Assembly (NCBI GenBank): GCA_947478935.1
Contig: CANJXV010000006.1
Coordinates: 1-27,005 of the forward strand
Reading direction: 5' to 3'
DNA length: 27,005 nucleotides
Origin: Comamonadaceae bacterium
GTDB lineage: Bacteria > Pseudomonadota > Gammaproteobacteria > Burkholderiales > Burkholderiaceae_C
In this document: piece after piece, positions 23,010 through 27,005 of the stretch
Position numbering within the stretch: the first letter of the stretch is position 1
Layout: every line of letters begins with the position of its first letter
Position numbers and translations under genes: made by a program
Notes under the pieces: generated by a model
What the model was told of the DNA's origin: nothing
The model's database searches: none
The model's input: the letters and a program-made list of their open reading frames with translations, nothing else

Positions 23010-23996
23010 ATGTTGTCTGCCCCATCCGCCCCTATCCAGCCCGCTGCGCTGCCCTCACCTGATTACGCCCTACCCTCGGGCGCCGCGCCTCTAGACCACT
23101 TAGGCATCATCGCCCTGAACGGCCCGGACGCCGCCAGTTTTATCCATAACCAACTAACCAACGACTTTTTGCTATTGGACACGCAGCACGCCCGCCTGGC
23201 GGCCTTTTGCAGCGGCAAGGGCCGCATGCAGGCCAGCTTTATCGGCGTGCAAGGCCAGGGCGAACAATTGCTGCTGGTTTGCAGCCGCGACCTGCTGGCC
23301 ACCACACTCAAGCGCCTGTCCATGTTTGTGTTGCGCGCCAAAGTCAAGCTGCACGACGCCAGCGCAGACTACGCGCTTTGGGGCTTAATGGGATCTGCCT
23401 GTATTGCCTTGGCGGACAGCGCTGCCTGGACCGCTGCACAAGTCGATGGCGCGCATGTCATCGAGTTGTACCCCGCCCAACAAACCCAGCGCCAACTTTG
23501 GATAGGCGCCGCCAACAGCATGCCAGCACATGCGCCGCCTTGCTCCGCAGACGACTGGGCTTTGGGCGAAGTGATGTCTGGCATTGCGACTGTCAGCGCG
23601 CCGGTGTTCGAAGCGTTTGTGCCGCAAATGCTGAACTACGAATCCGTGGGCGGCGTGAACTTTAAAAAAGGGTGTTACCCCGGCCAGGAAGTCGTGGCGC
23701 GCAGCCAGTTTCGCGGCACGCTCAAACGGCGCGCTTATATCTTGCGCACAGTGGATGCATGGCCACAGGGGGCGAGCACGGTTATGGCAGCTGGCCAGGA
23801 GGTGTTTTCAGCATTGGATGCCGAACAGGCCTGCGGCACCGTAGTGCAAGTCGCCTACGCCCCCGATGGCCGTTGGCTGTGCATCGCCAGCCTGCAAACC
23901 CAGGCAGCAGACAGCGGGGGGCTACACGCAGGCGGGCAGACCGGTGCTGCTTTGCAACTACTGGCGCTGCCCTACCCTCTGCTTGAAGATATTTAG
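23010..23996 (+). CDS. ygfZ: Folate-binding protein YgfZ
   Basis: A 328-residue protein related to the glycine-cleavage T-protein fold; YgfZ uses tetrahydrofolate and helps make or repair iron-sulfur enzymes such as MiaB. The signature KGCYPGQE is at 220-227 with Cys222, followed by VVARSQFRGTLKRR. Earlier folate-fold segments are GPDAASFIHNQLTND (38-52) and GKGRMQASF (69-77). ATG at 23010 is preferred; a GTG at 22989 with an upstream AAGGGG is a real alternative that adds seven residues. In related genomes as I recall them, ygfZ lies beside and divergent from mltG; here about 5 kb separates them. Confidence 0.92.
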   Translation: MLSAPSAPIQPAALPSPDYALPSGAAPLDHLGIIALNGPDAASFIHNQLTNDFLLLDTQHARLAAFCSGKGRMQASFIGVQGQGEQLLLVCSRDLLATTLKRLSMFVLRAKVKLHDASADYALWGLMGSACIALADSAAWTAAQVDGAHVIELYPAQQTQRQLWIGAANSMPAHAPPCSADDWALGEVMSGIATVSAPVFEAFVPQMLNYESVGGVNFKKGCYPGQEVVARSQFRGTLKRRAYILRTVDAWPQGASTVMAAGQEVFSALDAEQACGTVVQVAYAPDGRWLCIASLQTQAADSGGLHAGGQTGAALQLLALPYPLLEDI

Positions 23997-24011
23997 GCCG
24001 TGGCGGCTCAT

Positions 24012-24698
24012 TTAGACATTTGCTGGAATTAGGTGTTGGCGCACCCCATGCGACCACCCGGCGCCACGCAGCAAAGGGCTGACGAATAGGCCATCGACCT
24101 GCGCTTGCGGGCCAGGTGAAAGTCTCCCGCAAGCCACCGCTTCGTTCATGGCGTTGTAAAGCACGCAGTGCTGGGCACCTGCATCTTGTGGCTCCGGGGC
24201 GCGCAGGCTGCTAACCGCGTTGCCAAGACTGCTCCAATCGCCAAGGACAGCGCGCACCGGCGATTGCCCTTGTTCAAAGTGGGTCAGTAAATCGCGCAAG
24301 ACCTGTGGTACGGGCAATGACACTTTGGCTACCGGGTCGGCGAATACATAGACCAATTCGGCGCCCACCAATAGGTCCTCGCCCCGGAAGATGCCGCTCA
24401 CCAACTGCAGTGAACTGTTACCGACGCGCGCGCAGCGCAAGCCCACGTCGAGTAAGTCGTCATAAACCGCAGAGGCATAAAACTCAAGGGTTGATTTGCG
24501 CACAAACAAATCGCCGCCCATGGCGCGCAAGCTTTGTTCATAAGGTAGGGCCAGCGCGCGCCAGTAGTCGGCCAGCGCGGTATCCACGTACATCAGGTAA
24601 TGCGGGTTGAAAACGATTTTTTGCAAATCCACCTCCGCCCAGCGCACGCGCAGGCGGTGAAAAAAACGGAAAGAGGAGCGCGTGGTGGCGTCGGACAT
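24012..24698 (-). CDS. YbgC/FadM-type acyl-CoA thioesterase with degenerate acetyltransferase-like tail
   Basis: A 228-residue protein. Residues 10-135 form a hotdog-fold thioesterase: RLRVRWAEVDLQKIVFNPHYLMYVD, with Asp24 at the usual catalytic position, then YDDLLDVGLRCARVGNSSL and GAELVYVFADP. It would hydrolyse acyl-CoA esters in the cytoplasm. The remainder contains HCVLYNAMNEAVACGRL and GLFVSPLLRGAGWSHGV, which resemble the middle of a GNAT acetyltransferase (motif A), but the domain is short at both ends and stops 60-70 residues early. ATG at 24698 has AAAGG about ten bases before it; a TTG at 24707 is less likely. Its stop is 15 bases from the convergent ygfZ stop. Confidence 0.85.
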   Translation of the reverse strand: MSDATTRSSFRFFHRLRVRWAEVDLQKIVFNPHYLMYVDTALADYWRALALPYEQSLRAMGGDLFVRKSTLEFYASAVYDDLLDVGLRCARVGNSSLQLVSGIFRGEDLLVGAELVYVFADPVAKVSLPVPQVLRDLLTHFEQGQSPVRAVLGDWSSLGNAVSSLRAPEPQDAGAQHCVLYNAMNEAVACGRLSPGPQAQVDGLFVSPLLRGAGWSHGVRQHLIPANV

Positions 24699-24836
24699 AG
24701 CGAACAAACCTTTCAGGTGATAACTGGGCTCCGTTGCGCGATGACGCGAGGGGTACTGGCAACCGAGGACAAAACCGATGGTAGCGCCCGTATGGGAACC
24801 GCTCGCCGCCCAGCGCCATCCAAAGGCGCCAGCCGC

Positions 24837-25232
24837 TCAGTCCGGCAGCACCGCCGTAGCTTCAATTTCTACTTGCGCGCGGTCTTCCAGCAGGGCTACG
24901 ACTTGCACCAAAGTCATCACCGGGTAATGGCGACCTATGACTTCCTGGTAGACCCGGCCTAGCTCACGGGCGCGGCGCAGGTATTCTTGCTTGTCGGTGA
25001 CGTACCAGGTCATGCGCACCACATGCTGCGGCCCGGCCTGGGCACAAGCCAATGTGTCCACGATGTTTTGCAGCGCCTGGCGGCACTGGGCTACAAAGTC
25101 ATCACTTTCAAACTGAAACTGGCCGTTCCATCCGATCATGCCGGCGAGAAACACCGTGCGGCCACGGGCTACAACGCCGTTGGAATAGCCTTTGGCCGGC
25201 GCCCAACCGGGCGGTTGCAAGGTTTGAAACAT
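24837..25232 (-). CDS. RidA/YjgF family protein lacking the canonical arginine
   Basis: A 131-residue protein of the Rid (YjgF/YER057c/UK114) family. The middle reads VFLAGMIGWNGQ and the end LVQVVALLEDRAQVEIEATAVLP. Canonical RidA, an enamine/imine deaminase, has an active-site Arg in a P-x-R-S/T segment before V-E-V; here the aligned segment reads YPVMTLVQV, with no Arg. It therefore belongs to a subfamily whose chemistry is unknown. ATG at 25232 has AGGA seven bases upstream; the longer open frame overlaps the ligase gene. It begins eight bases after the ligase stop, so it should act in the same pathway. Confidence 0.85.
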   Translation of the reverse strand: MFQTLQPPGWAPAKGYSNGVVARGRTVFLAGMIGWNGQFQFESDDFVAQCRQALQNIVDTLACAQAGPQHVVRMTWYVTDKQEYLRRARELGRVYQEVIGRHYPVMTLVQVVALLEDRAQVEIEATAVLPD

Positions 25233-25240
25233 CGTGGATC

Positions 25241-26914
25241 CTAACTTTGGAGTTGACGCAGCTTGAAGCGCTGCAATTTGCCGGTTTCGGTTCGTGGAAG
25301 GGATGCAACAAACTCCAGCTTGCGCGGATATTTGAAAGGCGCAATGCTGTGCTTCACATGCTCTTGCAGCGCTACAGCCATGGCCGCATCGCCACTGTGC
25401 CCCGGTTTGAGCACGACAAAGGCCTGCACAATCTGGCCACGTTCGGTATCGGGCATGCCGACCACCGCGCATTCCAGCACCGCCGCATGCAGCATCAAAG
25501 CGCTTTCCACATCGGGGCCGGCAATGTTGTAGCCGGCTGAAATAATCATGTCGTCATTGCGGGCGCAGTAGCTGAAATAACCGTCGGCGTCCATCGTAAA
25601 AGTATCGCCAGGCAGGTTCCAGCCACCCACTACATAGTCGCGCTGGCGGGGGTCATCCAAATAGCGGCAACCGGTGGCCCCGCGCACTGCCAGCCGGCCC
25701 GGTGTACCCGGCGGCACCGGCTGCATTTGGGCATCCACCACACACGCCTCATAGCCGGGCACCACTTTGCCAATACTGCCATTGCGCACCTCGTTGCCCG
25801 CGCTGGCGATATAGATATGAATCACTTCGGTGCCGCCAATGCCGTCGGTAATTTGCAGGCCGCTAGCCTGTTTCCAGGCCTGGCGCGTAGCATCGGGTAA
25901 GGCCTCACCGGCACTGACAGGGTGTTTGAGGCTGGACAAATCATGCTGCCCCGCCAGCGCAGCCATTTGCCGGTACATGGTGGGCGCGGTGTAGCACTGC
26001 GTGGCCCGGTATTTGGCGATGGTGTGCAACAGCGATTCGGGCGTATGCCGCTCCAGCAGCACGGTACTAGCACCAAAGCGCAAAGGAAAAGCCAGCAGGC
26101 CACCCAGGCCGAAAGTAAACGCTACGGGCGGCGTGCCACAGACCACATCGTCAGCGCTCATATGCAGCACATGGCGCGGAAACAAATCGCACATGGCCAG
26201 CACGTCGCGATGGAAATGCATGGTGCCTTTGGGCTTACCAGTAGTGCCGCTGGTGAAGGCGATCAGGCAGACATCATCACGGCTGGTGGGGTGCGGTGTC
26301 CAATCAGTGCTATGCGCTTGCATGCGCGCTTCGAGGCCGTCGGGCGTATCGCTGCGAAAAGCCAGCACTTGCTGCAACAGCGGCTGGTATTGCGCATGCC
26401 CCGGCGTTTGGCAAAACTGCAACTCTTCCAACAAAGTGGCGTCACACAAAGCCGCGTTGACCTGGGCTTTGGCAATGATGGTGGTTAACTCGGTGGCGCG
26501 CAGCATGGGCATGGTGGGCACTACGACCAAGCCGGCTTGCAAAGCGGCCAAAAAGCAGGCAGCCATCATGGGCGTGTTCGCGCCGCGCAGGAGGAGCCGA
26601 TTGCCAGGTACTAGGCCCATATCTTGGGTCAGTACCTGGGCTATTCGGTGGCAATGGTCGCTCAGCTGCGCATAAGTCCAGGCGATTTCCACGGGCCCAG
26701 CAGACCCTGGCGCCATACCACGAATGGCAATGCGCTCGCCCCTGCCTTGTGCAACATGAAGATCCACCAATTCGGCGCCGCAGTTGAGGATGGCAGGGTA
26801 GTGCAACTCGGGCAAATCAGCCTGAAAAACCGGCCATTCCTTGTGCGGCGGCAGGTGGTCACGGGTAAAGTGATCGCTATGGCCGCTGGGCGCTAAAACA
26901 TTCCAGTCTTGCAT
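25241..26914 (-). CDS. Aromatic acid-CoA ligase, probably 2-aminobenzoate-CoA ligase
   Basis: A 557-residue ANL-superfamily (AMP-forming) ligase that should activate an aromatic carboxylic acid to its CoA ester. The P-loop TSGTTGKPKG is at 221-230; YTAPTMYRQM, GIGGTEVIHIYI, GDTFTMDADGYFSYCARNDDMI and the C-terminal catalytic Lys546 in RTETGKLQRF are all present. The N-terminal region (TRDHLPPHKEWPVF, LPELHYPAILNC) and the GTEVIHI segment resemble benzoate and 2-aminobenzoate-CoA ligases rather than fatty-acid ligases. Substrate identity is inferred. It starts five bases after the acyl-CoA dehydrogenase stop and is followed by the Rid protein. Confidence 0.88.
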   Translation of the reverse strand: MQDWNVLAPSGHSDHFTRDHLPPHKEWPVFQADLPELHYPAILNCGAELVDLHVAQGRGERIAIRGMAPGSAGPVEIAWTYAQLSDHCHRIAQVLTQDMGLVPGNRLLLRGANTPMMAACFLAALQAGLVVVPTMPMLRATELTTIIAKAQVNAALCDATLLEELQFCQTPGHAQYQPLLQQVLAFRSDTPDGLEARMQAHSTDWTPHPTSRDDVCLIAFTSGTTGKPKGTMHFHRDVLAMCDLFPRHVLHMSADDVVCGTPPVAFTFGLGGLLAFPLRFGASTVLLERHTPESLLHTIAKYRATQCYTAPTMYRQMAALAGQHDLSSLKHPVSAGEALPDATRQAWKQASGLQITDGIGGTEVIHIYIASAGNEVRNGSIGKVVPGYEACVVDAQMQPVPPGTPGRLAVRGATGCRYLDDPRQRDYVVGGWNLPGDTFTMDADGYFSYCARNDDMIISAGYNIAGPDVESALMLHAAVLECAVVGMPDTERGQIVQAFVVLKPGHSGDAAMAVALQEHVKHSIAPFKYPRKLEFVASLPRTETGKLQRFKLRQLQS

Positions 26915-26919
26915 GCGGA

Positions 26920-27005
26920 TTACCCCTTGATCAGGTCGCGGCCAATAATGAGCTGCTGTACTTCGGTGGCACCTTCGTAAATGCGCAAGGCGCGAATCTC
27001 TCGGT
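26920..27005 (-). CDS. Acyl-CoA dehydrogenase, C-terminal end (partial)
   Basis: Only the last 28 codons and stop are inside the window; the gene continues past the right edge. The readable end is REIRALRIYEGATEVQQLI followed by IGRDLIKG. This matches the C-terminal helix of acyl-CoA dehydrogenases, where RIYEGT-E-Q is a hallmark and binds FAD of the neighbouring subunit. It is the upstream member of an operon with the ligase (gap five bases) and the Rid protein. Substrate cannot be told from this fragment. Confidence 0.88.
   Translation of the reverse strand, partial: REIRALRIYEGATEVQQLIIGRDLIKG

Noticed and set aside
24699..24836. Gap between the thioesterase and Rid genes examined for terminator or promoter
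   Set aside because: Only short GC palindromes and a weak ribosome binding site for the thioesterase are visible; nothing firm enough to annotate.

Overview
The window looks like chromosomal DNA of a betaproteobacterium, order Burkholderiales, most likely the Comamonadaceae (the Rhodoferax, Polaromonas, Limnohabitans and Acidovorax side). This is inferred from protein style, moderately high GC and gene order: infB-rbfA-truB-typA, smpB/ratA/rnfH-guaB-guaA, and mltG-tmk-holB-pilZ-tatD. Genes are packed tightly, with many overlaps of 1 to 8 bases. I saw no rRNA, tRNA, CRISPR array, insertion sequence or phage gene, and no gene-free stretch longer than 300 bases.

Layout. (1) 1-4487, plus strand: the translation block infB (3' end only), rbfA, truB and typA, followed by a 3-hydroxyisobutyryl-CoA hydrolase-like gene. 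(2) 4582-7491: smpB (minus) diverges from ratA-rnfH, then guaB. (3) 7509-13286, plus strand: guaA, a Tat-exported M19 dipeptidase, a PaiB-like FMN-binding protein, a fusion of TadA with a haloalkane dehalogenase, and an LD-carboxypeptidase. (4) 13398-18028, minus strand: mltG, tmk, holB, pilZ and tatD, ending in an ankyrin-repeat periplasmic protein that lies in locally AT-rich DNA. (5) 18208-22917, plus strand: a flavin nitronate monooxygenase-like protein with a C-terminal four-cysteine motif, a B12-dependent (class II) ribonucleotide reductase, a hemerythrin-domain protein and a small exported four-cysteine protein. (6) 23010-23996: ygfZ. (7) 24012 to the right edge, minus strand: a hotdog thioesterase with a decayed acetyltransferase-like tail, a Rid-family protein, an aminobenzoate/benzoate-CoA ligase and the end of an acyl-CoA dehydrogenase gene.

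How the genes work together. Block 1 and smpB serve ribosome maturation, tRNA modification and ribosome rescue. guaB and guaA make GMP from IMP. mltG, the LD-carboxypeptidase and possibly the dipeptidase act on peptidoglycan or peptides. Block 5 reads as an oxygen-limitation module: the class II reductase makes deoxynucleotides without oxygen, the hemerythrin protein could sense or buffer O2 or NO, and two FNR/ANR-type palindromes lie upstream of the module and in its reductase-hemerythrin gap. Block 7 looks like the edge of a CoA-dependent aromatic acid pathway, probably for 2-aminobenzoate.

Most notable points: the single-frame TadA-haloalkane dehalogenase fusion; the FNR-box-flanked NMO-NrdJ-hemerythrin module sitting between mltG and ygfZ; the four-cysteine motif on the NMO-like protein; and the apparently degenerate acetyltransferase tail on the thioesterase. 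All functional statements rest on motifs read by eye. No database search was run.
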